A stretch of 64,000 nt of DNA from Acephala macrosclerotiorum (taxonomy: Eukaryota; Ascomycota; Leotiomycetes; Helotiales; Mollisiaceae), in the NCBI GenBank assembly GCA_014904845.1, contig MU119285.1:1-64000 (forward strand). Reading direction: 5' to 3'. Under the pieces are notes generated by a model. That model saw nothing but the letters and a program-made list of their open reading frames with translations, was not told the origin of the DNA and ran no database searches. Shown in pieces: positions 35,310-45,002 of the stretch (its first letter is position 1; every line of letters begins with the position of its first letter). The position numbers and the translations under genes were made by a program.

Positions 35310-35854
35310 GATCACATTACTGAACTTGACTTTCATCCGAGAGACACATCTAGGTCGTATTCTCTCGGTGACCCGAGGGTTCAAAACTCTTCGATAGAGC
35401 TGGTACTGCTGTCCAGCATTAAGACATCCGTCAAGCACGTCTTTGGTTGACCTTGATGAGGTCACTGCCGCTCTGATTCACGTTAGCAACACGCTGAAAG
35501 AGTTGACCATCTCTGCCTCATGTGGCACTGGAACAGACCCTAGGTTTCCACTCATTTACTAGAAGGGATCTTTAAAACCTCTCATTGACTTTTGTCAATT
35601 GGAAAAGCTTGAGATCCCGACTCCATTCCTGCTGGCTAGTTTCGCCGTAGACACCGTGATCCGACTAGAAGACGTGGTTCCCTCGGCCCATAGCTGAGAA
35701 ATTGGAGGGTCTCTAATCCTAACCTGAGTAGTGTTACGCTTCTACTGAACCAAACGGATGAGAACTGGTGCCTTCCTATGAGAAAAGTGTTGATAGCGTT
35801 GTGTGATCAATGCGGAGTCAAGGTCAAGATAACCAAGCTGTGGAAGGATATATA
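35310..35854 (+). pseudogene. F-box/LRR-like relic
   Basis: One frame reads as a leucine-rich family member: LLNLTFIRETHLGRILSVT, then GFKTLR-stop-SWYCCPALRHPSS, then VSNTLKELTISASCGTG, then PLIDFCQLEKLEIPTPFLLA, then IRLEDVVPSA. This block order (a score of the prior match, a Trp-Xaa-Trp/Tyr-Cys segment, TLxxLTI, QLxxLEIP, LxxVLPxS) is common in fungal F-box proteins with degenerate LRRs. Stops TAG after KTLR, TAG after LIY and TGA after PSAHS interrupt it. No N-terminal F-box was found, so the relic is partial. Function in intact relatives is substrate choice for SCF ubiquitin ligases. Confidence 0.48.
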
Positions 35855-38290
35855 AGGATTTCATACAGAGCTTCACTGCGTCTACGATACTGAAATGGCC
35901 TAGAGAGTCCTGGCTGAGAGTTCCTACGAACTCCCCTCCCTATTGGGGTCCAGCGCCTTCATTACACTACGAGCAACGTCAGGATTGGGATACCAGACGC
36001 CCTTCGGCTCTTATCTATAAATGCTGGCGTTTGAAGGTATGGATCATTGAGCGTTAGGAAGTGGAAATGCCGTGTTTTGCTTGAAGTTGCATTCGCTATT
36101 TCTTGAGTTTGTTGGGGTTCTATGATAGATACATGCTCCACAGCCCTAAAGTTCTGAGCAATATTGGGACATTGTTAACGGGGACCAGCTTGGTCTTCCT
36201 CTCCTGAGCCCTAGAGGCATGTTTCCTGTGAGAGAACTTTTAAGGCAAATCGCATAAAGCTACACCCATCGTTCCTTTGAATGAACCCTTTTACTCTGGG
36301 TTCCTGATGAATGATTTGATGAAATTTTATTGTTTGAATTGAATCTTGGCTCTTGAGTACCTTCGCATTATCCAGCCACTCCTATACTAAATAGATTTCT
36401 CCACCAATCCTTCGAGCCTACTCGATCACACAACGCCTGCATCCCCCATATACAGCGAGTAATGGAATTTGCGACCTAAAGTAACATGCAAATTTCTGGG
36501 CGTTGGATTTACCTATCATGATAGGGAATGCAGGCCATGGCCAAGGGACTGTTGTTGGTCGTGTTGGCGAACCTCCAGTAACAAGGCTGCAGCTCCACGT
36601 TACAAATATTGCTTGCACAACTTTACATACAACGCGTTGTCTGTCGCGTTCTGCAGAACGCTAGCCCATGGTTACAGTTTCCTAGCTACTTCACAATTCT
36701 AGCTCGATCAGAAGGCAGGCTTGCAGGATATGGAGTCGGTTGAGCGGCATTCAGGTTGTACTACGGAGACGTTGGAGGGTTCAGCTTGAACACATTGTTG
36801 AGAAATGTTGTTAGATTAGAGACCATGTGCACTGCGCAATCAGGAGGAACATTGTTGCAATCTGGGTTACTGGAGCAATGGTGCAGTTGCTGCCACAGGG
36901 CATAATCCGTATGCTACCATCAAAGTTAGTCTAAGTGTACACCATGCAACATGGTACTAAGTAGTCCCATTGTGGTGGAACATCTTACTGTTTGCTGAAG
37001 TATTGAAGGTTACTCCTGGTATAACAGGGCAGACTAAAGGTAAGGGTACTTGGTCGGCGGGGAACAAGGCAGCTGGCAGCTCCAAGAAACAGAAACAAGG
37101 TGATGAGGTACGATCACATATTTTCAACTGTACTGCTGCTCATGGACTGTGTTATGGATTTAAAGGTAGCAAAAATTTTGAATTTATACTAATTTTCTAA
37201 CAACTTGACACATTCCTTGACGATTTACGAAGCAGTAACGTAGAAGTCGGCTTCGGAGTTTGTCCGGGAGGCACGAACCGTGTGTCGTGTCGGAAACGAG
37301 AAGTTTTACCAAGTAGAGTCTGGCATGTTGGGGCTCACAGGAATGCATATCTCAACCTCAATCTCGGAGGCGCTTCTCGAATGAGGTCGGATTCTCTATG
37401 ACAGAACATGAATTGCCGTTCTTCACATAGTTTACATGCAGTTCTGCCTCGTGAGTGTCATGATTCTTTCAACAGCCTTCCGACCCAGCTACTCAATTCC
37501 AATTCATCATCTTCATGAGAAATGCACAATTGATGAACATAGTCTCTCCCTTTCAAGAAATCAGACGTTTGCTCTGGCAAGCGGCGAACACGTGAGAAGA
37601 ATGAAGTCCTCGTCACTCCCTGGATTTATGTCGGTGCAGCATTTTCATGTGTTCATGAAGCGCGTGGGTCGCAGCTTCTTGGCATCAACTGGGGTAGCGG
37701 GGCAGCCTACCCCCTTTCTAAGCGAGCGACGTTACACTAAGCAAGGGAGAACGAAATTATGGCTAGGCCTCGTGTCCATTTGGGAAACGGCATTCCACCT
37801 TGAGTGTTCGCTTGAGGATACGACCCCCTAGGCAGGGGCCGAGGACCCTTCGAGGATAAACTAAAACTCTTCTCGGGATGGATCCGATAATATTCAGCAA
37901 ACATCAATGATGCATTGCGAATAACGCTCCAGGTACCCCGCTCAACCTCTTCGGACCGCTGCGCTGAATGCTTATTTCCCCACCTGCAAGCCAGCTCGCG
38001 TCACTAAACCACATTTGTCCCTACCCCTCGCCTATCGTCACGCTTCCAGAAATTTTCAATACGCCACCTCATTGAAGCACGGCCAAACCTCTGCATTTGT
38101 CCCCGTCAACGCCTACAATACAACGTCGCAGGGACTTGAAAAGTCAGCTGTGATTTCGACGCTGTTGAGTCTTTCCGTCTTTATCAGATCTCGACATCGT
38201 GAACTTCCTTAAGGATGGCACTCATTCCCACTCCCGTGGTTGGGTTTTTGCCGAGCTTGAGTGTTTTTCGCAGCAGATGTACTTGCAAAC
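35855..38290. other. No supported gene (2.4 kb)
   Basis: Between 36420 and 37200 both strands show stretches of plausible but unassigned reading frame broken by stops, perhaps an old relic. A 131-codon ATG frame at 37436-37831 opens with a signal-like segment (MQFCLVSVMILSTAFRPSYS) but has no recognisable family; I give it low weight. Confidence 0.4.
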
Positions 38291-40668
38291 ATGGGGCAAC
38301 CGATCCTTCGACATACGTTCGTTTTGTTACTGGGGCTTGACTTGGTCAGTATAATTGCACCGTCCCAGGAATCGAGCTAATGCTACCAAGTTCGATTGCG
38401 CGAGGGCCGTCAATATCACGGGTAGACAAAACACGACCCTACCTCAACCTTTGAATCCACCTGACTTTGATGGATGGGCATACATGGGATGCTATTCGTG
38501 GGTGTTCCACCCTTAGAACGAGAGATACTATTCTTGACGCATCACGAACAGCGACAGTCAATCGTCACGGACACTTACGATAGAAGGTCATTTCGGAGAG
38601 CATGTTGATGATGACAACTGTGTCTACCAATGCATTCAACTTGGCCACATTTTTGCTGGTATCGAGTACAGTGGACAGTGCTGTAATAGTTGCCTGGGAC
38701 TTCGTGTACTTCTCCACTGACAATTGTTACAGACTGTGGAGACTACGTAAATCCGATTGCGACGCAGGAACCTGAGACCGACTGCTACATGCCTTGCACG
38801 AAAACGCCAATAGAAGCATGCGGCGGCCCAGACCGAATGAATCTATACTATTTCGTCGGAGCAATTCCTGCTTCTTCTCCAACAGTAGTCTCAACCAATC
38901 CAGGATCGGATGGATGGGTCTTTGAAGGCTGCTATTCGGATTTTGTTGGAGTTCGTACTCTGGCCAATTCTATAGCTACATCTGAGGGAGGATCAGTCAT
39001 GACAGTCGTGCTGTGTATTGATACCTGCCATGCTGCGGGGTATACTCTAGCAAAGATTGAATACGCATCTCAATATTATTGTGACAATAGTTACATCAAC
39101 GGAGGACTATTTGCAGACTTATCGAATTGCAACATAACTTATAGCGGGAACTCTAGTGAGTATTGTAGTGGACCAAGTGCGATGAATTTGTACAGCTACG
39201 AAGGAGTGACACTTGTATTTTCCGTTGTGTCTACGAGCACAGTCACACCCGTGACGACTATAGCGCTTTCAATCGCATAAGCAACGCTTGGATGCTATAC
39301 TGACAATGTTGGATCTCGTGCTTTAGCCAATCAGTTGAATGTTCTTTTATTGATAGTCGAGAAATGTATTAGTAGATGTTTTAATGCCGGGTGGACAATT
39401 GCGGGCGTGGAATATGGTGATGAATGCTATTGTGATAATGGCGTCAAGAACAATTAAGGACAGGCATTTGATGGGCCAGCTGGGTGTAATATGTCTTGCA
39501 GTAAGAATGCAAGAAAAACATGCGGCGGACTAAACAGGTTGAACGTTTACGCTGCTGGCCCAGCTTGGGTCTACCTTGGTTACTACACCGATCAAGTATA
39601 CGAGCGAACCCTGACGACTGTTAAGTCATATATCGGTTTGCTGACTATTGAGCTATGTCTTGCAAGCTGTTAAGTTGCGGGATATGTGTACGCGGGCATG
39701 GAGTATCACAACGAATGTCATTGTGAAAATGAGTTCTCGAACGGAGACACTGTGGCCCCTGATGGGAATGCAAGATGCACTTAAACTTGTAATGGGAATA
39801 CCGTCTAGATTTGTAGTGGAAACTCGAGACTCTCGATGTATAAATATATCAATTCTAATGGAACCTTGTCCGTTCCTGCATCGTCCACTTCGGTTCAAAC
39901 AAGCACAACCACATCGCCTTCCTCGACGTTACCAACATCTACACCAACGCCATCTACTCCAACTCTTGCAAATCTCCCGTCAGGCTGGTCGTATAGTAGT
40001 TGCTAGATCGATGGTGCCAATGGCCGTATCCTTGCCAACCAGCAACTCGACTCTTCGACCAACACTATCGAAACTTGTATCGACGCCTGCTTGAGCTTAA
40101 ATTTCTCCATTGCAGGTCTAAAATACAGCTCACAATGTTTCTACGACAACTTAATCGAGAATGGCGGTGTTTTCTCCTCAGTCGATACAAACTGTACAAT
40201 GACTTGCTCTGGGAATGCTGCCGAGATGTGCAGTGGTCCAAATTTGCTCAATTTGTATTCCTCCTCTGCTCTACAAGTAGCTCCTGTACCGAGCATCAAG
40301 AAGACTGGGTTCAATGAGTCTTGGGTGTACCAGGGCTGCTTCACGAACGTTGATAAAGATCGAGATATTGGTACAAATGGGGTTGAGATTGAGTCATTGA
40401 CTTCTATGACTACTGAGTATTGTCTTGGGCAATGCTACGCGTTGGATTACGATGGTAGAAAAACAGAGTATAGCAAGCAATGCTGCGAGTACCCAGAACC
40501 TCAAAGACATTGCCAAACTAACATGCGACAGTTTGCGGAGAAAATGCAATTTTCGCAGCAGCAAATGCTACATTACTTGCCGATTCAGCGTGCAATATGG
40601 TTTGTACAGGTAACGTATCTGAAATTTGTGGGGGTGCTGGTGCGATCGCGTATTACGTCCTCTCTTAA
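38291..40668 (+). pseudogene. Six-WSC-domain cell-surface protein, broken by RIP-type stops
   Basis: Exons 38291-38344, 38391-38497, 38552-38682 and from 38733 join in frame. The start is signal-like (MGQPILRHTFVLLLGLDL). Splicing restores the WSC hallmark YSGQCYCGDYVNP at the third junction. WSC domains begin near WAYMGCYS, WVFEGCYSD (38920), LGCYTD (39290), WVYLGYYTD (39567), GWSYSSC (39988) and WVYQGCFTN (40321), each ending in a CxGP/GGxxxMNxY-type block. The first two are intact. From the third onward TAA or TAG stops occur at 39278, about 39457, about 39670, about 39781, about 39806 and 40003; all can arise from CAA or CAG. The sixth domain also needs a frameshift to reach VCTGNVSEICGGAGAIAYY. 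WSC proteins bind cell-wall carbohydrate or sense wall stress. The first 330 residues could still be expressed as a shorter two-domain protein ending at 39280. Confidence 0.78.
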
Positions 40669-41193
40669 GGTGATTGTTGACATCCAAAGCGTAATCGATT
40701 CTGTGGTTAGCTCAACCTATTCTAACAACTCAGAAGAAGCATACTTCATTTAATTCAGTTGATAATTCAAATTCACATGAAAAAGGAACATTTGTCTATA
40801 GACAAATAACATCTTAAAAGTTCCAAAATTCACTTTCGTCATCGAGTGGACTCGATTCACTATCAGCACTCTCAATCTCCTACCCTTGCCTAAATTTCCA
40901 CTGTCTCTGACCAATAGCAACCATTAACTGATGCTAGGAGCCTTCTCTTACTGGACCATCTCAGCCTACACCCTAGCGTTCTCGATTTTCCTATCAAAAG
41001 GACGTCCGATATGGTAACCGGAAGGCACAGCCACCACAAAATCTTAGACCATTGGCGAACCTTGCAGCAAGACACAGTTGCCACCTCATCACCTCGACTT
41101 GAAGTTAGCATAAATATATCTTCCGAATGACCTCCCTTCTCGCCTGATGCTTCCCCATGAACCTTACTCCAACCTCTTGTCATCTGACCCGAC
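40669..41193. other. Intergenic, promoter of the HET gene
   Basis: No reading frame on the plus strand. The minus frame 40890-41195 is unsupported. Confidence 0.4.
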
Positions 41194-42999
41194 ATGGAAA
41201 ATATTCACAACAACTACAAATACAAGGCTCTGCGCCCCGAGAAGAATGAGATCCGGCTTCTAGAGCTGTTCCCAGCCACCAGGTCCAGCAAGATCAGTGC
41301 AAGATTGTTCAGTCACTCCCTCGATAACCCTTCGATATACGACGCTTTATCATACACGTGGGGAGACCCGGGCGTTACAAAAGCTATAGAGCTAGATGGA
41401 GATGCAGGTTTTCACATTTTTGCCTCGTTAGAGAAGACTCTTCACGATATTCGGCGCCACGACGACTCTATCATAATCTGGATTGATGCAATCTGTATCG
41501 ATCAGCACAACATCGCAGAGCGCAACAACCAAGTCAGGATTATGACATTGATTTATGAGAAGGCACTTATGGTGCGTATTTGGATCGATGTGGATGTTGA
41601 AATTCCTGCGCCGCTTCGCAATGTTCTTGAAACAACAACCAACCTCGGAAATGGCTTGGACTTGGGTGATGATCCAGAATTCTGGGAACCTGTATTGCAC
41701 CTCTTCAGCCAGAGGTATTGGAGTCGAGTTTGGATCCATCAAGAAGTAGCCTGTGCCGCTCAGCTTTCCTTGCACTGCCGAAAGAAAACCGTTCCCGTTC
41801 TTGGGTTCCTGATACTCGGATACCAGCTGGCTGGGACCTTTACAGCTGGTGGAGCTAAAAGCGAGTGGATGCCGCTATACGAGGCAGCTGCGAGCTTCAA
41901 AGGCAAATGGTTGCTTGAACTTTGGTATATGCGTATGATTCAAGCTCGTCACCTAGAGGATCGTATTGGCCAACAGTTTCAAAGTCATCTGCTCAACTTA
42001 CTGGATAAAACGCGCCACCTAGGTTGTCAAAACCCTCGGGATCGGATGTATGGCTTGATGCATCTTGCAGAGGATTATGAGTATGGTGCAATTGAGATTG
42101 ACTATGGTCTCTCTGTTGCCGAGGTTTACTGCTCTGTGCCAAAGTACTTCGTGGATAAATATGAGCGGTACGGACCCACAGGTTGTCTTGTCTTCTTGTG
42201 TGCAATAACCCCAGAGAGTCTACAGTCTATCCATGACCTCCCATCTTGGTGCCCAGATTGGAGTACTGAGAGACAGGCGATGGTGGTCTCAGACATGCGC
42301 AGTTCACCTTCAAGTCCTCCATTTATTCCAGCAGCGGGACAAGTCCTGGGCGATAAACCATGGTTTTCACCTGACGGGAAAGTGCTACATGCTCAAGGCT
42401 TTCGCTTGGATACGGTTTCCGCTATGTGTCTCGACAGCATGGCAGATCTAGTAAAAGATGACGCCCCAATCTCTGAAATATTTTCATCTTGTCTAGCCAT
42501 GATGTCAACTTCTGGCGAACAGCCAGAACTTTTACTGCAGGCCGATATCAACCACTTTTGTTTGCCACTACTCCGTTCATTGATCGCCGGTCATGAATTT
42601 GAAGGAGCAGAGGAAGCATGGACAGAATTCATCGAGCTTGCTGGCAATCCAGCAACAGCAGAAATGCCTTTGACGGAAATTCGATCACTTATATCAGGTG
42701 ACGGTCATCAGCTTTTGACTAACATGTCCTTGGTAGGTGAGGAGGGATTGTTATTTAGAGGGGACTTGGGAAGAGTTGGACTAATTCCGAAAGAAGCACT
42801 GTTTGAAGATGAGGTATGGATTCTGTTTGACTGTCCTGTGCCTGTTGTATTACGGCCAGCGAACGAGTTCTTCACAGTGGTTGGTGTTGCATATGTTGAT
42901 GGTTTCATGCGAGGGGAGTCTTGCTCGGTCATGCCGGCCGTAGTCAAAGCAGGAGACAAGTATGGCCAATTTGAAATCGCTACTGTTAAGCTTGAATAG
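41194..42999 (+). CDS. Heterokaryon-incompatibility (HET) domain protein
   Basis: A single open exon of 601 residues from the ATG at 41194. The HET domain covers about residues 45-200 with its three conserved blocks: YDALSYTWGDP, then IWIDAICIDQHNIAERNNQV, then RVWIHQEVACA. Further family landmarks follow: CQNPRDRMYGLMHLAED, IEIDYGLSVAEVY, and the C-terminal ILFDCPVPVVLRP. HET proteins act in the cytosol to start cell death on fusion with genetically different hyphae. A separate trigger domain is not seen. There is no frameshift or premature stop, in contrast with the decayed genes upstream, so it may be under selection or young. Confidence 0.93.
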   Translation: MENIHNNYKYKALRPEKNEIRLLELFPATRSSKISARLFSHSLDNPSIYDALSYTWGDPGVTKAIELDGDAGFHIFASLEKTLHDIRRHDDSIIIWIDAICIDQHNIAERNNQVRIMTLIYEKALMVRIWIDVDVEIPAPLRNVLETTTNLGNGLDLGDDPEFWEPVLHLFSQRYWSRVWIHQEVACAAQLSLHCRKKTVPVLGFLILGYQLAGTFTAGGAKSEWMPLYEAAASFKGKWLLELWYMRMIQARHLEDRIGQQFQSHLLNLLDKTRHLGCQNPRDRMYGLMHLAEDYEYGAIEIDYGLSVAEVYCSVPKYFVDKYERYGPTGCLVFLCAITPESLQSIHDLPSWCPDWSTERQAMVVSDMRSSPSSPPFIPAAGQVLGDKPWFSPDGKVLHAQGFRLDTVSAMCLDSMADLVKDDAPISEIFSSCLAMMSTSGEQPELLLQADINHFCLPLLRSLIAGHEFEGAEEAWTEFIELAGNPATAEMPLTEIRSLISGDGHQLLTNMSLVGEEGLLFRGDLGRVGLIPKEALFEDEVWILFDCPVPVVLRPANEFFTVVGVAYVDGFMRGESCSVMPAVVKAGDKYGQFEIATVKLE

Positions 43000-43081
43000 T
43001 GAGAGAACGAAATCCGATTGAGGTTGAAGGCCCTTTCCAATTACGTACAATGGTTCCGAAAAAATCCATCACGTTCGTACC

Positions 43082-43450
43082 TTAAGCTCCACCCTCCCGC
43101 TTAGCATACTCATCTTCCATCCTCTCCTCATACTGCCTGTTCCTCTCCTTCTGATCATCACTCACATCCTCGATCCTCCTATTCGCATTCGCATTCCCAT
43201 ACCATCCACTTCCATTCCCAAGCGTCCTCCCATCCTCAAGGATCTGACGTCCCTCGGAATCATACTTTCTCGTTTCTGTGACCATCGGCTGGCCGAGATT
43301 TTGGGATCGAGTGTTGACTGTTGTGCCTTGTGGATTTGATTTTGTGGTTTGGTAGTAGGCCTGGCCTGAGCGTTGGCCGTTTTGGGTTGAGATTGAGGAG
43401 GAGTAGGAGTAGGATGATGATGAATAGCTGAATGAGCTATGGGAGGACAT
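43082..43450 (-). CDS. Small Ser/Tyr-rich conserved fungal protein
   Basis: 122 codons from the ATG at 43450. A Ser/Tyr-rich head (MSSHSSFSYSSSSYSYSSS) precedes a more ordered core (NPQGTTVNTRSQNLGQPM, then TRKYDSEGRQILEDG) and a charged helix-forming tail (DQKERNRQYEERMEDEYAK). I recall similar short proteins in other ascomycetes but no assigned function. It is tail-to-tail with the HET gene, with 82 bases between the stops. No signal peptide or membrane segment. Confidence 0.6.
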   Translation of the reverse strand: MSSHSSFSYSSSSYSYSSSISTQNGQRSGQAYYQTTKSNPQGTTVNTRSQNLGQPMVTETRKYDSEGRQILEDGRTLGNGSGWYGNANANRRIEDVSDDQKERNRQYEERMEDEYAKREGGA

Positions 43451-43961
43451 TATTGGTACTTATTTGATGCTTTAGTTTTTGTTTTCGAAGTTAATGTGGG
43501 CTGTTGTTAAATAAGGAAGGATTTGAGAATGTTGGATGTTGATATATGCCTTGGTTTTAGGCTAACGTCATGGGAAGCTCATCGAGTGGAGGTGGCGAAT
43601 ATGGACACGTGATTTTGGATGTTGCATCGAAATCGGTGGATAGTGGGACGTCCCTCGTACCTCGCGCCGTGCCCTGCCTTTGACGACTCGAACTTTGAAA
43701 TAATATAAAGCTTTTAATCGCACCGGCTCCGCCGGCGCGAGTAGGGGCGTTCCCCCCTACAACCCCCCCACGTGGGGCTGGAGCTGCTCTACGGGGAGCT
43801 TTATAGAGAGCTTTAAACTACGGGAGCGCTAAGTGCCAAAAGCGACACATCTTGGCGTTTCTTGGCAAAACCTTGGCGCAAAAACGTGCCGCAAATATCA
43901 CGTTTTATTACGTAACCTCAAGGTAAACCATTTTCCCCTAGCGGGATACCTTTAACTATCG
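43451..43961. other. Intergenic with a GC-rich hairpin cluster
   Basis: Upstream of the small Ser/Tyr-rich gene, followed by the hairpin cluster listed separately and then a stretch with repeated TTGGCG/TTGGCA words (about 43850-43880). The abrupt rise in GC suggests an inserted sequence. Confidence 0.4.
43719..43777. repeat. Three adjacent GC-rich palindromes
   Basis: In 60 bases three hairpins follow each other: GCACCGGC-TCC-GCCGGCGC (43720-43738, one mismatch), GTAGGGG with CCCCTAC (43741-43760), and the perfect 12-base palindrome CCCCACGTGGGG (43766-43777). Such terminal hairpins occur at the ends of some transposons such as Helitrons, but no other Helitron mark was confirmed. Confidence 0.6.
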
Positions 43962-44154
43962 TCAAAGGCAAAGAACTTGGAACCTGAGAAATAGACTAGA
44001 GAAGTAGTCTTGTTCCACCACGGCACAATGGTTAATTGAGTCGTATAGGTGCTTTGCAGGGAATATACCATGTCGCTGCGGACTTTCAAGTTTCGCACGG
44101 GAAAGTGTGGACATAGGCTTCTTGAACTCCAACTTCACCATGTTGAATGGTGTT

Positions 44155-45002
44155 TTATTGATGGTGACGGTCGTGAAAAGGTTCAGGCTCCGGTTCTGCG
44201 TCTCGGCGTACGTTCTTCCCATGCTTATAGTGCGCTTTGTTCTGTTGATGGCGGTCATGAACGGGCTTTGGCTCGGGTCCTGCATGTCGTTGGTTCCTCT
44301 CCTGCTTGTGATGAGCCTTGTTCTGGTGGTGGCCATCATGTATAGGCTCAGTCTCAGGGCTGGGCTCAGCGTAACGTCCTTGATGCTTGTGGTGGTCTTT
44401 ATTCTGGTGGTGACGGTCACGAGCTGGCTCGGGCTCGGCATCTCTGCCTTCCGGCTTGTGTTTATGATGGGCCTTGTTTTGGTGATGACAGTCGTGGACA
44501 GGTTCAGTGTCTCAGTGCCCCTGGGTATGAGCCTTCGTCGTTGTGGCTGGAAATCCCCAGCAAGAGCAAGCGGTCTTGTATGCTTTGATGTTTGTGCGAG
44601 CCGTAGCATAGGTTGAGGCCACTGTCGGCGTGACGGTTGAGTGGCTGAAGCGGGAGTCAGTTGAGGCAAAACAAATGAGGAAAGTGCGAGCGCCCTTACG
44701 TGTGGCCAGACTTTACCGTCGTGACTTCGAGGTACCTCTTACAGTCTGCGCTGTCTGATATTTCACGCATCAACTATGAATTCAACAATAAGGTAGTATA
44801 CCAAAATTCCTGGTGGGAATGAGATGAAACGACATTAGAAGGAAAACTTGCGGGTCTTGAGTGCGGAAGCTGCGTTCTGTGTCCCATTCACACAATTGGC
44901 GCATTCGTCATGCTTGCAAGCATGGCAAAGTCGAGTCTCTTGTTGACGAGATTGGCGACCGTGCCTGAGACGAGAGCAAGAAGGAGAAGTGTTGACTTCA
45001 TG
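44155..45002 (-). pseudogene. Secreted protein with histidine-rich repeats, broken
   Basis: A signal peptide (MKSTLLLLALVSGTVA) starts at 45002. One frame over, a Cys-rich part reads LCHACKHDECANCVNGTQ. An exon with DSADCKRYLEVTTVKSGHT is followed by a GTAAGG donor and an acceptor CTTCAG, giving TPTVASTYATART and TACSCWGFPATTTK, a layout known in fungal secreted proteins of unknown function. After a TGA at 44512-44514 (probably from CGA), five imperfect repeats of about 23-29 residues run to 44158, with consensus EPxxxHDRHHQNKAHHKH, and end at TAA 44155-44157. The frame change in exon 1 and the TGA make it a pseudogene as it stands. Antisense frames of up to 170 codons here are artefacts of the repeat. 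Confidence 0.55.
44158..44511 (-). repeat. Five-unit His-rich coding repeat
   Basis: Units on the minus strand share HHQNKAHHKH (variants HHQNKDHHKH, HHQNKAHHKQ, HQQNKAHYKH) separated by acidic AEPEP spacers; the fifth unit is cut by a stop. The nucleotide repeat is about 70-85 bases long and diverged, so it is an old expansion. Confidence 0.75.

Noticed and set aside
36420..37200. Plausible but unassignable coding stretch
   Set aside because: Neither strand shows a domain that I can name, and stops interrupt every frame, so it is described only as unassigned.
44107..44616. 170-codon plus-strand frame rich in Val, Leu and Met that looks like membrane segments
   Set aside because: It is the antisense of His-rich repeats on the minus strand (GTG/ATG complements of CAC/CAT), not a membrane protein.
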